Shown one piece after another: positions 31,443-40,366 of a DNA stretch of 49,131 nucleotides. The stretch is from contig OMOE01000096.1 in the NCBI GenBank assembly GCA_900290365.1, forward strand, positions 7,907-57,037, in the 5' to 3' direction. Numbering within the stretch: position 1 is the stretch's first letter; each line of letters begins with the position of its first letter. The notes beneath the pieces were generated by a model, which did no database searches, was not told the DNA's origin, and worked only from the letters and a program-made list of their open reading frames with translations. A program made the position numbers and the translations under genes. Origin of the DNA: Syntrophobacter sp. SbD1. GTDB taxonomy: Bacteria; Desulfobacterota; Syntrophobacteria; Syntrophobacterales; Syntrophobacteraceae.

Positions 31443-32792
31443 GTGTCCACAGCCATGACTCAAAAGTCAATTTCCGGAACTGCTGCAACTTTTTTCATAA
31501 TGTTGCTGGCCTTCATTTTGCTTGGTTTTGCTCAAAGCGCTTCATCCCAGGTGACGTTGGAAATTAGTCCGTCGGCTATCCAGAAGATTCCTATCGCCGT
31601 TCCGGATTTCAAATACATGACTCCGGGTCAGACCCAGCTTGCACGGGAAATGAGCGACGTCCTCTCAAACGATCTCAATATCTCGGGCGTTTTCCGGTCG
31701 CTCGACCGCAAGGGGTTTCTCGAAGATCCTCAGGCAATGGGTTTTGAAGCCTCGCAGATCAAATTTGAGGATTGGAGGCGCCAGGGAGCTGCTTTTCTGG
31801 CTCTTTGTTCTTATCAGATCCAGGGAAATTCGCTCAGATTGGACGGTACACTCGTCGATATAGCGGGCAGGAAGATGGTGGGGAGCCCCAAGAGCTACGC
31901 CGGGGAACTACGGGCCTGGAGACCGATGGTGCATGCCTTTGCAGACGATATCATGATGATGGTCACAGGCGAACGCGGGGTATTCGACACAAAGATTGCC
32001 TACGTACAGAGCGTCGGGAACGCCAAGGAAATTTTCTACTGCGATTTCGACGGCAACAATCCGGTGCAGTTAACCAGGGACAACAGCATAGCGCTTTCTC
32101 CGGCCTGGAGCCCCGACCAGAGCCAGATCGCTTTTGTGAGCTACAGGGAAGGGCAGCCCAGGGTCTATGGAGTAAATGTACCGACCGGTTCCAGGTACCT
32201 GATCAGCGGTTTTCCGGGAATGAACATCACTCCTGCGTGGAGACCGGGGAGAAACGAGCTGGCTGTAGCCCTGAGCAAGGATCGAGGCCAGGACATCTAT
32301 CTGGTGAGTCCTACCGGCGAGATCATAAAGAAATTCGGTGTGGGTTTCGGCTCTTCGATAAGTGTGTCTCCATCCTGGTCTCCCGATGGCCAAAAGTTCG
32401 CCTACGTTTCCAATGAAGCGGGGAATCCGCAGATTTACATTTTCGACGTTAACAGCGGTCAAAAAAAACGACTGACATTCAGCGGCAATTATAATACTTC
32501 TCCATCCTGGTCTCCGAAAGGCGACCTGATCGCTTACAGCAGTGGAGAAGGAGGAGGTTTCAACATTTGCATCATTAAACCGGACGGCAGCGGGAATCGT
32601 GAGCTCACCAGCGGAGGCAGGAATGAAGCCCCGCGCTGGTCGCCGGATGGCCGTATGATTGCCTACAGCTCTAATAAACAGGGGGGGCCCGCAATTCGAA
32701 TAATGTATTCGAATGGGACTGGGGATTGGCAGCTAACGCGGCAAGGGGGTGCGCAGGAGTTGCCTGACTGGTCACCCAGGAGGAATCGGTAA
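31443..32792 (+). CDS. tolB: TolB, periplasmic beta-propeller
   Basis: About 449 residues. A signal peptide (FFIMLLAFILLGFAQSASSQ) is followed by the TolB N-domain (IPIAVPDFKYMTPGQTQLAREM...LSNDLNISGVFRSL) and a six-bladed WD40-like propeller with repeated SPAWSPDQSQIAFVS, SPSWSPDGQKFAYVS, SPSWSPKGDLIAYSS and APRWSPDGRMIAYSS units. It binds Pal and links it to TolA. The start is uncertain: GTG 31443 lies very close to AAAGG, while ATG 31455 is 12 bases further. It follows tolA by 11 bases. Confidence 0.95.
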   Translation: MSTAMTQKSISGTAATFFIMLLAFILLGFAQSASSQVTLEISPSAIQKIPIAVPDFKYMTPGQTQLAREMSDVLSNDLNISGVFRSLDRKGFLEDPQAMGFEASQIKFEDWRRQGAAFLALCSYQIQGNSLRLDGTLVDIAGRKMVGSPKSYAGELRAWRPMVHAFADDIMMMVTGERGVFDTKIAYVQSVGNAKEIFYCDFDGNNPVQLTRDNSIALSPAWSPDQSQIAFVSYREGQPRVYGVNVPTGSRYLISGFPGMNITPAWRPGRNELAVALSKDRGQDIYLVSPTGEIIKKFGVGFGSSISVSPSWSPDGQKFAYVSNEAGNPQIYIFDVNSGQKKRLTFSGNYNTSPSWSPKGDLIAYSSGEGGGFNICIIKPDGSGNRELTSGGRNEAPRWSPDGRMIAYSSNKQGGPAIRIMYSNGTGDWQLTRQGGAQELPDWSPRRNR

Positions 32793-32850
32793 CTGACTCC
32801 GCCTTGGCCTTCGGTGTCGGAAGTCCGATTTGCCTGCTCCAGGGGTTTTC

Positions 32851-32878
32851 CCGACATCCGATATCCGGTATCCGAACA
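32851..32878. repeat. Heptamer tandem repeat (CCGNNAT type)
   Basis: Four units in 7-bp register: CCGACAT, CCGATAT, CCGGTAT, CCGAACA. It lies between tolB and pal and ends 23 bases before the pal start codon, next to its ribosome site AAGGAGG. Confidence 0.8.
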
Positions 32879-32901
32879 TCTGTTATAAGGAGGGGAAAGC
32901 A

Positions 32902-33465
32902 ATGAGAAACAAAAGGGATATTTTTCCGGTTCTGATGATCTTCGCGCTCTTGGCCGTGATGAGTGCATGCGCCAAGAAAAACGTTCCACCACCACCGGGT
33001 TACGGCGGAGCCGGGCAGGAGTACGGACAGATGCCGGGTTCAGGCGGCCCGGGTATGGACGAGGCAAAGTGGAGAGAACTTGGCATCAACTCGGAAGCGG
33101 AAAAAAGAGAGTTTCTCGAAAAGGCTAAAGCCTTCGAGAACCAGGATGTCTATTTCGACTACGACTCTTATACTCTTACAGAACCTGCAAAAAAGGTCCT
33201 GGATGAAAAAGTCTCCTTCCTGAAAAGATATCCAAAAGTTGCCGTGTCCGTAGAAGGCCATTGCGACGAGCGTGGGACCACCGAGTACAACATTGCCCTG
33301 GGGGAAAGACGTGCAAATGCGGCTCAGCAGTATTTAACGAGCTCGGGATCTTCGAACCTGAAGCTTACTACTGTCAGCTACGGCAAGGAGCGGCCCGTTG
33401 TAACGGGGCATGATGAGGCATCCTGGGCAAAGAACAGGCGCGATCATTTCGTTTTGAATTACTAA
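32902..33465 (+). CDS. pal: Pal, peptidoglycan-associated lipoprotein
   Basis: A 187-residue lipoprotein from ATG 32902 (AAGGAGG upstream). The signal ends in a lipobox-like LAVMSAC. A Gly/Pro-rich linker precedes the OmpA-like domain: VYFDYDSYTLTEPAKKVLDE, VAVSVEGHCDERGTTEYNIALGERRANAAQQYL and TVSYGKERPVVTGHDEASWAKNRRDHFVL. The Asp and Arg that bind meso-diaminopimelate (GHCDERG...RR) are present. It anchors the outer membrane to peptidoglycan and is followed by a terminator. Confidence 0.96.
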   Translation: MRNKRDIFPVLMIFALLAVMSACAKKNVPPPPGYGGAGQEYGQMPGSGGPGMDEAKWRELGINSEAEKREFLEKAKAFENQDVYFDYDSYTLTEPAKKVLDEKVSFLKRYPKVAVSVEGHCDERGTTEYNIALGERRANAAQQYLTSSGSSNLKLTTVSYGKERPVVTGHDEASWAKNRRDHFVLNY

Positions 33466-33496
33466 AAAAATTTAGTTCCTCTTTCGTATTTAAAAG

Positions 33497-33533
33497 ACCG
33501 GTCTTCATGATGTATCATGGGGGCCGGTTTTTT
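33497..33533 (+). terminator. Terminator between pal and cpoB
   Basis: ACCGG and CATGAT on the left pair with ATCATG and CCGGT on the right, followed by a run of T (to 33533). Partial termination here would lower cpoB and the Omp85 gene relative to tolQRAB-pal. Confidence 0.8.
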
Positions 33534-33631
33534 GTTAACTTCGGGCAGCGGTCAAGGGTCTTGGTTTTAGGGGCCTGGCGGCTCGGACAGGTTAGTGCGT
33601 CGAATGTAGGTCTTGGAAAGAAAGGGAATAT

Positions 33632-34465
33632 ATGCAGGGAGGCGAGAGAAAGCTTTTTGGGTATTGTGCGGTTATTTTTTTTGCAGGACTGCTTGCAGGG
33701 TGCGCATCGACTTCGGAAACCACAACCATTCAGGAAAACCTGTCTATCCTGAACCAAAGGCAGGCGGCGCTCGAAGCTCGCGTCCAGAATTCGGAAGGCT
33801 CTTCCAAAAAAAGCGGTGATTTGTATTCTCGGATAGAAGATTTGCATGCCCAGATGAGGAGCTTGAACGGAAGGGTCGAACAAATGGAGCACAAACTCGA
33901 TCAACTCCAGCGGGCGCAGGCGATTCAACCTCCGCCTCCTCCTTCCGGAAACGTTGCGGTGGAAGAAGAAGCGCAGCCATCCGCGCAGCCATTCCAGCCA
34001 CAGGCTCGGATGGCCCCCCCGTCGGCGCCTCCTGTCGGCGAGGCTTCCGCCCGACCCGGCGTCCCGGAGGCCCCTCCGGCCGCTCAGGCCAGGACCGTGG
34101 AACAGTCTGAATTCGAAGCGGGCGTCCAACTGATGCAGCAAAAGAAGTACGAAGCTGCCAGAAAAGAGTTCCAGGGCTTCGTTTCGAAATATCCGAAGTC
34201 GCGCCTGGAAGAAAGTGCAATGTATAACATCGGGGAATGCTACTACCAGGAAAAGCACTACGAGGACGCCATTAAGGCATACCAGCAGCTGGTGGATAAG
34301 TACCCGCAAGGTGGCAAAACCCCGGCCGCCCTTCTCAAGGAGGGAGTGGGGTGGCAGCAGATGGGAGAAACCACAATGGCTCGCATCATCTATACGCGGC
34401 TTGTGGATAAATATCCCGGTACGGCCCAGGCCCAGGCCGCCGCGAATAAGTTGAAGCAGATGTAG
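33632..34465 (+). CDS. cpoB: CpoB/YbgF, Tol-Pal associated TPR protein
   Basis: A 277-residue protein with a leader ending in the lipobox LLAGC (residue 25 or so), which would make it a lipoprotein; E. coli CpoB has a plain signal peptide. An N-terminal coiled coil (about residues 35-90, ILNQRQAALEARVQ...MRSLNGRVEQMEHKLDQLQ) is followed by a Pro/Ala-rich linker. The C-terminal TPR units are FEAGVQLMQQKKYEAARKEF, AMYNIGECYYQEKHYEDAIK and MARIIYTRLVDKYPGTAQAQ. It coordinates PBP1B and Tol activity during constriction. GAAAGGGAA lies upstream. Confidence 0.92.
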   Translation: MQGGERKLFGYCAVIFFAGLLAGCASTSETTTIQENLSILNQRQAALEARVQNSEGSSKKSGDLYSRIEDLHAQMRSLNGRVEQMEHKLDQLQRAQAIQPPPPPSGNVAVEEEAQPSAQPFQPQARMAPPSAPPVGEASARPGVPEAPPAAQARTVEQSEFEAGVQLMQQKKYEAARKEFQGFVSKYPKSRLEESAMYNIGECYYQEKHYEDAIKAYQQLVDKYPQGGKTPAALLKEGVGWQQMGETTMARIIYTRLVDKYPGTAQAQAAANKLKQM

Positions 34466-34476
34466 AACGAATCAGA

Positions 34477-36327
34477 GTGGATTTCAAAATTGCGGCCAAA
34501 GCGTTCTTAGTGCTTCTCCTCCCCCTTCTTTGGGCGGATTGCCTACCTGCCGCTGAAGGCGATCAATCTCAAGCATCTGAAAATAAACAGAAAGCGCAAC
34601 TGCAGGTGCGTGAAATCCGTTTCGAGGGAAATATAAGTATCTCTTCTTCCGAGCTGAAAAAGATTCTCTCCACAAAAGAGAGGAAATTCCGCTGGTTTTT
34701 CAAGTCTCCGCTCGATGAGAAGGTTTTTTCGGAGGACCTGGAAAGAATCCCGAAATACTACATTAGTCAGGGATTCTATCATATGCGGCTTTTATCTCAT
34801 GAGATTGAGCCTCTGGTTGGAAATAATGTGAGGATAATCATCCGCGTGGAAGAAGGGCCGCCGATGATCACTTCGGAAGTCGATTTGAAAATGGACGGTC
34901 CATCTCCTGAAAAGTGGCGGAAGGAACTGATTAAGCTTTTTCCCATTCAGAAGGGAAAAAGATTTACGAGCCCGGGATATAGTGAGATCGATAGAATTTC
35001 CAGGGTATTCCTGGCCCAGCGCGGATACCCGAAGGCAAAGACCGACATGCGGGCACGGCTCGATAAAGGGTCGAACCTGGGGATAGTCACCGTCGAGATT
35101 GAAGTTGGTCCAGTCTGTACCTTCGGGCCTGTTCATGTTGAAGGCAATGAAGCGATTTCAACCAAAATTATTACGCGAGAGCTCAAGTTTCAAGAGGGCG
35201 AGCGATTCGATGGCGCCAAGATCGAAACGGCCCGGCAGCGTCTGTTTGCGCTCGATCTTTTTCAGTTTGTGGACATTACGGTGGAAGACCTGGACAAAGA
35301 TACGACGGTGCTGCCGATACGGATCCTGGTCAAAGAATCGAAGAAGCAAACAGTCAGGCTGGGTGTTGGCTATGGCACCGACGACCAATTTCGAGGACAG
35401 GCGCAATATGAGATCAGGGATTTCCTGGGCGAGGGAAGGCTGCTTCAGGTCAATGTCAAAGCAAGCGCCATCGTGCAAATGGTGGAAGGTAGATTCATAC
35501 AGCCCTATTTCATGAATACGGAGGGCTCCCTGATCGTGGATGGCGGTGTCATGCGGGAGAGCCAGATATCGTATGAAAACCTCAAAGAGTACATCAGGCC
35601 GAAGTACGAGTTCAAATTGGTCGATGGCCTGGTATCATATGTAGGGTATAACTTTGAGGCCAATTACCTGGGCAATGTGGTCATCCCGCCAACTCCGACC
35701 GACCAGGAACACCAGGCGTACTATGTCTCTTCGATCATATCCGGAAATACCTGGGACAGGGTCGATTCCCTGCTTGACCCAAAAAAAGGCTGGCGTGTTT
35801 TGCAGAATTTGGAATGGGCCAGTTCTTATATCGGCTCCGGAGTGGATTATTTGAAGTTAACGCTGGAGGGCAGGGGATATCTTCCCGCATTCAGCTTCGG
35901 CACTTTGGCCGCAAAGATTAAATGCGGAGGTATCGAGCCTCTTGAGCAGACCACTGAGGTACCGATTTTTAAACGGTTTTTCTCGGGGGGCACAGACAGT
36001 GTCAGGGGCTACCCGTACCAGAAACTCGGGCCGCTTGCCTCCGATGGAAATCCGATTGGTGGTATGGAAGTGGTGGAAGGCAGCCTTGAATGGAGATTTC
36101 CGATTAAATCGCCCCTGGAAGGGGCCGTCTTTTCCGATTTTGGCAATGTTGCCCCTGCAATCGGCAATCTTTCCTGGGGTGATACCAGATACACCGCAGG
36201 CGTAGGGTTGCGCTATCTCAGCATTGTCGGTCCCCTCCGGTTCGATGTGGGCTACGAGCTAAACCCGCCTGAGCCCCGTAGTTTTGCGCCTTATCAGTTC
36301 CATTTCAGTATCGGGCAGGCGTTTTGA
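34477..36327 (+). CDS. Omp85-family outer-membrane protein (BamA/TamA-like)
   Basis: A 616-residue protein with a signal peptide (FLVLLLPLLWADCLPAAEG). It has about three or four POTRA domains: VREIRFEGNISISSSELKKIL, GPVHVEGNEAISTKIITREL... and SKKQTVRLGVGYGTDDQFRGQ leading into the barrel. A C-terminal surface-antigen barrel carries the signature RFFSGGTDSVRGYPYQKLGP and an aromatic terminal strand YQFHFSIGQAF. It is shorter than BamA (about 750-900) and closer to TamA in size. No tamB follows. The start is GTG 34477 with only a weak ribosome site; it is 11 bases after cpoB, so it is probably read through from it. Confidence 0.85.
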   Translation: MDFKIAAKAFLVLLLPLLWADCLPAAEGDQSQASENKQKAQLQVREIRFEGNISISSSELKKILSTKERKFRWFFKSPLDEKVFSEDLERIPKYYISQGFYHMRLLSHEIEPLVGNNVRIIIRVEEGPPMITSEVDLKMDGPSPEKWRKELIKLFPIQKGKRFTSPGYSEIDRISRVFLAQRGYPKAKTDMRARLDKGSNLGIVTVEIEVGPVCTFGPVHVEGNEAISTKIITRELKFQEGERFDGAKIETARQRLFALDLFQFVDITVEDLDKDTTVLPIRILVKESKKQTVRLGVGYGTDDQFRGQAQYEIRDFLGEGRLLQVNVKASAIVQMVEGRFIQPYFMNTEGSLIVDGGVMRESQISYENLKEYIRPKYEFKLVDGLVSYVGYNFEANYLGNVVIPPTPTDQEHQAYYVSSIISGNTWDRVDSLLDPKKGWRVLQNLEWASSYIGSGVDYLKLTLEGRGYLPAFSFGTLAAKIKCGGIEPLEQTTEVPIFKRFFSGGTDSVRGYPYQKLGPLASDGNPIGGMEVVEGSLEWRFPIKSPLEGAVFSDFGNVAPAIGNLSWGDTRYTAGVGLRYLSIVGPLRFDVGYELNPPEPRSFAPYQFHFSIGQAF

Positions 36328-37494
36328 TTCACGCCCGACGCTCGATATCTGCAATAGTACGGCTGCCAGCATTGCCAGCGCCGCGCCGGTGAAAAAGGCC
36401 GTCTGCGCGCTGAAAGAATGCCACAGGAACCCGAACAAAATACTTGCGGGCAAAGCCCCAAGGCCTGAGACGAAGTGATAGTAGCCAAACGCCGTACCTC
36501 TGAGGTTTAGCGGCACCATATCGGCGACAAGGGATTTTTCCGACGGTTCACAAAGTCCAAAGTAGATGCCGTAGAGAAGGAATGAGGCGATGAGAATATC
36601 CGGGGCCTCCGCGAACGCGAAAGCCGCATATATCAGCGCGTAAAAAATCCAACCGGAAATTATCAGTTTGCGCGAACCCAACGAGTCTGCAAGGCGCCCT
36701 CCGGTATAAGTCGATATCATCTTGATTGCATTATGGGCCGCCCAGAGTATTGCGATGTGGGAGGCCGAGATCCCCGCATTGGACAACCGGAGGATAAGGA
36801 AGGCGTCAGTCGAATTTCCCAGGGTGAACAAAAGAAGCGGTGCGAGAAAATGCTTAAAAGTGCCGTCCAGGTCCTTCCAGTGGGAATCAATACTTTGAGG
36901 TTCGCTCGTCTTTGGGATTTTGGCGGCAGCGGGATCATGTACGAAAAGAACGATTATCGCCACCACCAGCACCGAGGGTATTATGGCAAGAAGGAAAACA
37001 TGGCGGATGGAAAGGGCTGCGAATCCGAGCAGAGCGGCCGCCACCAGTGGACCGGCGACTGCGCCGGCATGATCCATAGCCCTGTGCAGTCCGAAAGCGG
37101 CGCCACGCTGTCCCGGTTGGGTTATATCGGCTACCAGGGCGTCCCTGGGCGAGGTCCGTATTCCTTTTCCCATGCGGTCCAGGAAGCGCATCAGCAAAAC
37201 GAACGGCCAGGAGGCGGCAAAGGCGATCAGTGGCCTGACAAGACCTGATATTCCATAGCCGGCCAGGATAAAGGGCTTTCTGCGTTTGGCCCTGTCAGTC
37301 CAAAATCCGGAAAATACTTTAGCGAAGGCGGCAGTGGATTCGGCTATCCCCTCTATCAGGCCAAGCGCAAGAGCGCCGGCGCCGAGAACTCCCGAGAGAA
37401 AAACGGGAATAAGAGGATAAATCATCTCACTCGAAAGATCTGTGAAAAAGCTGACAAAACCAAGTATGAGTATGCCTTTGGGGATTTTTCCCAT
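36259..37494 (-). CDS. MFS transporter
   Basis: A 411-residue protein with about 12 TM segments. The family's motif A-like loop is FLDRMGKGIRTSPRDALVAD, and LYGIYFGLCEPSEKSLVADMVP is the corresponding second-half motif. This subfamily (often annotated MFS_1, possibly drug or metabolite efflux) is common in anaerobes; the substrate is unknown. ATG 37494 has GGGAAGG upstream. The C-terminal 69 bases overlap the end of the Omp85 gene on the other strand. Confidence 0.88.
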   Translation of the reverse strand: MGKIPKGILILGFVSFFTDLSSEMIYPLIPVFLSGVLGAGALALGLIEGIAESTAAFAKVFSGFWTDRAKRRKPFILAGYGISGLVRPLIAFAASWPFVLLMRFLDRMGKGIRTSPRDALVADITQPGQRGAAFGLHRAMDHAGAVAGPLVAAALLGFAALSIRHVFLLAIIPSVLVVAIIVLFVHDPAAAKIPKTSEPQSIDSHWKDLDGTFKHFLAPLLLFTLGNSTDAFLILRLSNAGISASHIAILWAAHNAIKMISTYTGGRLADSLGSRKLIISGWIFYALIYAAFAFAEAPDILIASFLLYGIYFGLCEPSEKSLVADMVPLNLRGTAFGYYHFVSGLGALPASILFGFLWHSFSAQTAFFTGAALAMLAAVLLQISSVGRESKRLPDTEMELIRRKTTGLRRV

Positions 37495-37860
37495 TTCGCC
37501 TTCCCGGTTCTCAATGTCTTATTTCAAGTTCAAGAGCGGGGTGTTCAAGTGCTCTCGAACCGAAAGATGGTTAGTAGAAGTAGTGTGTCTACACCGAAAA
37601 AGTAACCACGGATCAAGTGTTGAAAAAGGAGCAAAGAGTTCGAAACAGGGCGCCATGGGCGCCAAGGTGCTGCAATGAAGCAATTTTCTACTATGTCCCC
37701 ACCGGGAAAATACATTTTTTAGCTGAGCAAATACCCTCTTCACCCCATATATATCCGTATGAGACCGTTGTATTCGTATAGACGATAAGCGCTCGTCCTA
37801 GGAATTTTAACTCAGTGGGCGAGTATATATCCGTAAACAGGGGTTTTTGGAGGGCCAACA
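37495..37860. other. Intergenic region with duplicated TATATATCCGTA
   Basis: 366 bases without a gene. The word TATATATCCGTA occurs twice (37748-37759 and 37824-37835), 76 bases apart, upstream of the next gene. A GGCGCC-ATG-GGCGCC palindrome lies near 37651. The repeated word could be a pair of regulator sites for the downstream unknown gene. Confidence 0.5.
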
Positions 37861-38292
37861 ATGCAAAGCTTATCGATTCAAACATTTATGAACCAGTACG
37901 GCATCTCCATGCAGTTGATGAAGGAAGCGCCGGGCAAACCCGAACGATCTCATGCTGAAACGGACCTGGACCGCTACAGATGCCAAATTAGCAGGCCCGG
38001 GAAAGAAATAGACGTCTTTGTCGCCGTACCTTCCGAAGAAGGCGGCATCACCCCTTCCGATGTTTTGTTCATGCTCATCCTGGATGCCTCCGGCTGTGAG
38101 ATGTTCAAAGATTATTACGCCAGGCACGATGAGTTCAAGGAGATTCTTTCAGGGTCGAATGCCGGCCCGGAAGAATTCGATGAATTTTGGCTGGAATATG
38201 AATCCAGGTATCAACAGAGCAAAAAGCTCAGGACTTTTCTTGGCAAAAATCTCTATAAGAAGCTGATAGACCGGTTCGGGTTCGATAATTAG
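37861..38292 (+). CDS. Conserved-looking hypothetical protein
   Basis: A 143-residue soluble protein with TTTTGGAGGG upstream of ATG 37861. It divides into a polar N-terminal half (SIQTFMNQYGISMQLMKEAPG, then DLDRYRCQISRPGKEIDVFVAVP) and a helical C-terminal half (ITPSDVLFMLILDASGCEMFKDYYARHDEFKEIL, then FLGKNLYKKLIDRFGF). I do not recognise a domain. It is preceded by a long non-coding region with a duplicated 12-base word. Confidence 0.75.
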   Translation: MQSLSIQTFMNQYGISMQLMKEAPGKPERSHAETDLDRYRCQISRPGKEIDVFVAVPSEEGGITPSDVLFMLILDASGCEMFKDYYARHDEFKEILSGSNAGPEEFDEFWLEYESRYQQSKKLRTFLGKNLYKKLIDRFGFDN

Positions 38293-38363
38293 TCCGGGTA
38301 AACCTCGTATCTGACCATTATCAGGGCATCCTTTCCACTTGGGATTTGGCACTCCCAAAGGCT

Positions 38364-38401
38364 GAAAGGGTGCTCTTTTTTTGTGTTTTCAACACCCTTT
38401 C
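38364..38401. terminator. Hairpin after the hypothetical gene
   Basis: GAAAGGGTG (38364-38372) pairs with CACCCTTTC (38393-38401), 9 perfect pairs. The T run is in the loop, not after the stem, so termination is uncertain. Confidence 0.45.
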
Positions 38402-38539
38402 GGGCTGTGATTGAAAATCAGGCAGAAAAAGAGGTGAGTTTTTTGCGGATTTGCCGATTAGATAGCCTGAGGCAGTAAGAATTATTGTCCTTAGGGCAAT
38501 TAGATTAATTGGTATTTCTGAAGGAATAGGTTGAGGGCG

Positions 38540-40357
38540 ATGATAGAGACCGTGGTGAGCCTTGAGGCAAGAGCAGGACAGAGTGCGCGGGAATTACCCG
38601 GACTGGACGTCGGGAACATTGTGCGCAATTTGGTCATAGACGGGGTAATTACTCAAAAGGATGCAAAAAAACTGCTCGATAAACGGGGGCGTAAAGAAAC
38701 CGGTTCAAGCGGGCATCCTCTGGCAGTTATAGCCGAAGCAGGGCTGAGCAGGGCCACGCCGCCGCACGAAGCGGTCTCAATTGAATTCCTGTTGGCCTGG
38801 CTGGCAAGAAAAACCGGCCTGAGTTACCTCAGAATCGATCCGTTGAAAGTTGATGTAAGGGCCGTGACGAGCGTTGTCTCATATGCCTATGCATCGCGCT
38901 ATAAGATTCTGCCGGTTGAGGTAACGGCAGATAAGGTCGTCATTGCGACGGCCGATCCTTACGATAGGGAGTGGGCTGAAGAACTGGAGCGTATTCTTCG
39001 GAAAAAAATTTGCAGGGTCCTTGCCAACCCTGATGACATTTCGCGGTACCTTATTGAATTCTACGCTCTTACAGATTCGGTTCGGAAGGCTTTCGGAAAA
39101 GCGTCCGGCTCCAGCATTGACGTGGGCATGAATCTCGAACAGATGTTGGAACTGGGACGCACAGGGAAACTGGACGCAAATGACCGATACGTGGTCAACA
39201 TCGTCGACTGGCTGCTTCAGTATGCGTTCGAGCAGAGGGCCAGCGATATTCATCTCGAACCGCGTCGTGAAAACAGTGATGTGCGTTTTCGGATCGACGG
39301 AGTGCTTCATCAGGTCTACCGATTGCCAACTGTGGTAATGAGTGCGGTAATCAGCCGGCTTAAAGTACTCGGGAGAATGGACCTTGCTGAAAAACGGCGA
39401 CCTCAGGACGGCCGGATCAAGACAAAGGGGTTCTCCGGCGAAGAGATCGAACTGCGTTTGTCCACCATGCCCTCAGTCTTCGGTGAAAAGCTGGTCATGC
39501 GTATCTTCGACCCGGTAGTAACCTTACGGAGCTTCGAGGAATTGGGGTTTTCAGAGCGCGAACTGGGGCAGTGGAAAAAAATGGTAAGCTCCCCCTATGG
39601 CATCGTGCTTGTGACCGGCCCAACCGGGTCGGGGAAGACCACCACACTCTACTCGACACTGAAATACCTTGCCAAACCGGAAGTAAATGTCTGCACTGTC
39701 GAAGACCCGATCGAGATGGTCGAACCCAGGTTCAATCAGATGCAGGTGCACAACGCGATTGGACTGGATTTTGCTGGAGGCCTGCGGACCTTTCTCAGGC
39801 AGGATCCGGACATTATAATGATCGGCGAGATACGGGACCTCGAGACGGCGGAAATGGCAGTTCAGGCGGCATTGACCGGTCATCTCGTTTTTTCGACTCT
39901 CCACACCAATGACGCTCCCTCAGCCATTGTCAGGCTGATGGATATCGGGGTGCCCCACTATCTGATAAGGGCCACCCTTCTGGGAATAGTCGCACAGAGA
40001 TTGACCCGTACCCTTTGCCCTCACTGCCGAAAAGAAGGAACTGTGGACGAGGATCTTTGGCAGTCACTGGTAAATCCTTGGGAAATTGAACACACGGGTC
40101 CCATTTTTCAGCCCGCAGGCTGCCTTGAGTGCAGGGGAACCGGCTATCTCGGCAGAGCAGGCATCTATGAGATGCTCACTATTACCCCCGCAATTCGAAA
40201 CCTTATCAGGCCGAATTGCGATCTCGCAATGATCCGGGAACAGGGTGTAAAAGATGGTTCGGCCCCGCTTCATATTGCAGGTGCTTTCAAGGTTTGTTCG
40301 GGGATCACTTCAATCGAGGAGATCTTTCGTGTTGCGGGACCGGTTGATTCAATGTAA
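38540..40357 (+). CDS. Type IV pilus / type II secretion assembly ATPase (PilB/GspE)
   Basis: A 605-residue ATPase from ATG 38540. An N-terminal GspE/PilB N-domain (LVIDGVITQKDAKKLLDK, FLLAWLARKTGLSYLRIDP) is followed by the ATPase core: SDIHLEPRRENSDVRFRIDG, Walker A GPTGSGKT (360-367), the Asp box with TVEDPIEM, Walker B DIIMIGEIRD, and the His box ALTGHLVFSTLHTNDAPSA. The tetra-Cys zinc motif is CPHC...CLECRGTG. It powers pilus or pseudopilus extension. No other pil or gsp gene is next to it. PilB and GspE cannot be separated by eye. Confidence 0.93.
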   Translation: MIETVVSLEARAGQSARELPGLDVGNIVRNLVIDGVITQKDAKKLLDKRGRKETGSSGHPLAVIAEAGLSRATPPHEAVSIEFLLAWLARKTGLSYLRIDPLKVDVRAVTSVVSYAYASRYKILPVEVTADKVVIATADPYDREWAEELERILRKKICRVLANPDDISRYLIEFYALTDSVRKAFGKASGSSIDVGMNLEQMLELGRTGKLDANDRYVVNIVDWLLQYAFEQRASDIHLEPRRENSDVRFRIDGVLHQVYRLPTVVMSAVISRLKVLGRMDLAEKRRPQDGRIKTKGFSGEEIELRLSTMPSVFGEKLVMRIFDPVVTLRSFEELGFSERELGQWKKMVSSPYGIVLVTGPTGSGKTTTLYSTLKYLAKPEVNVCTVEDPIEMVEPRFNQMQVHNAIGLDFAGGLRTFLRQDPDIIMIGEIRDLETAEMAVQAALTGHLVFSTLHTNDAPSAIVRLMDIGVPHYLIRATLLGIVAQRLTRTLCPHCRKEGTVDEDLWQSLVNPWEIEHTGPIFQPAGCLECRGTGYLGRAGIYEMLTITPAIRNLIRPNCDLAMIREQGVKDGSAPLHIAGAFKVCSGITSIEEIFRVAGPVDSM

Positions 40358-40366
40358 GTACAAAAT

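Noticed and set aside
33515..34309. 264-residue minus-strand ORF antisense to cpoB
   Set aside because: Arg-rich shadow of the Pro/Ala-rich cpoB linker; no start signal.
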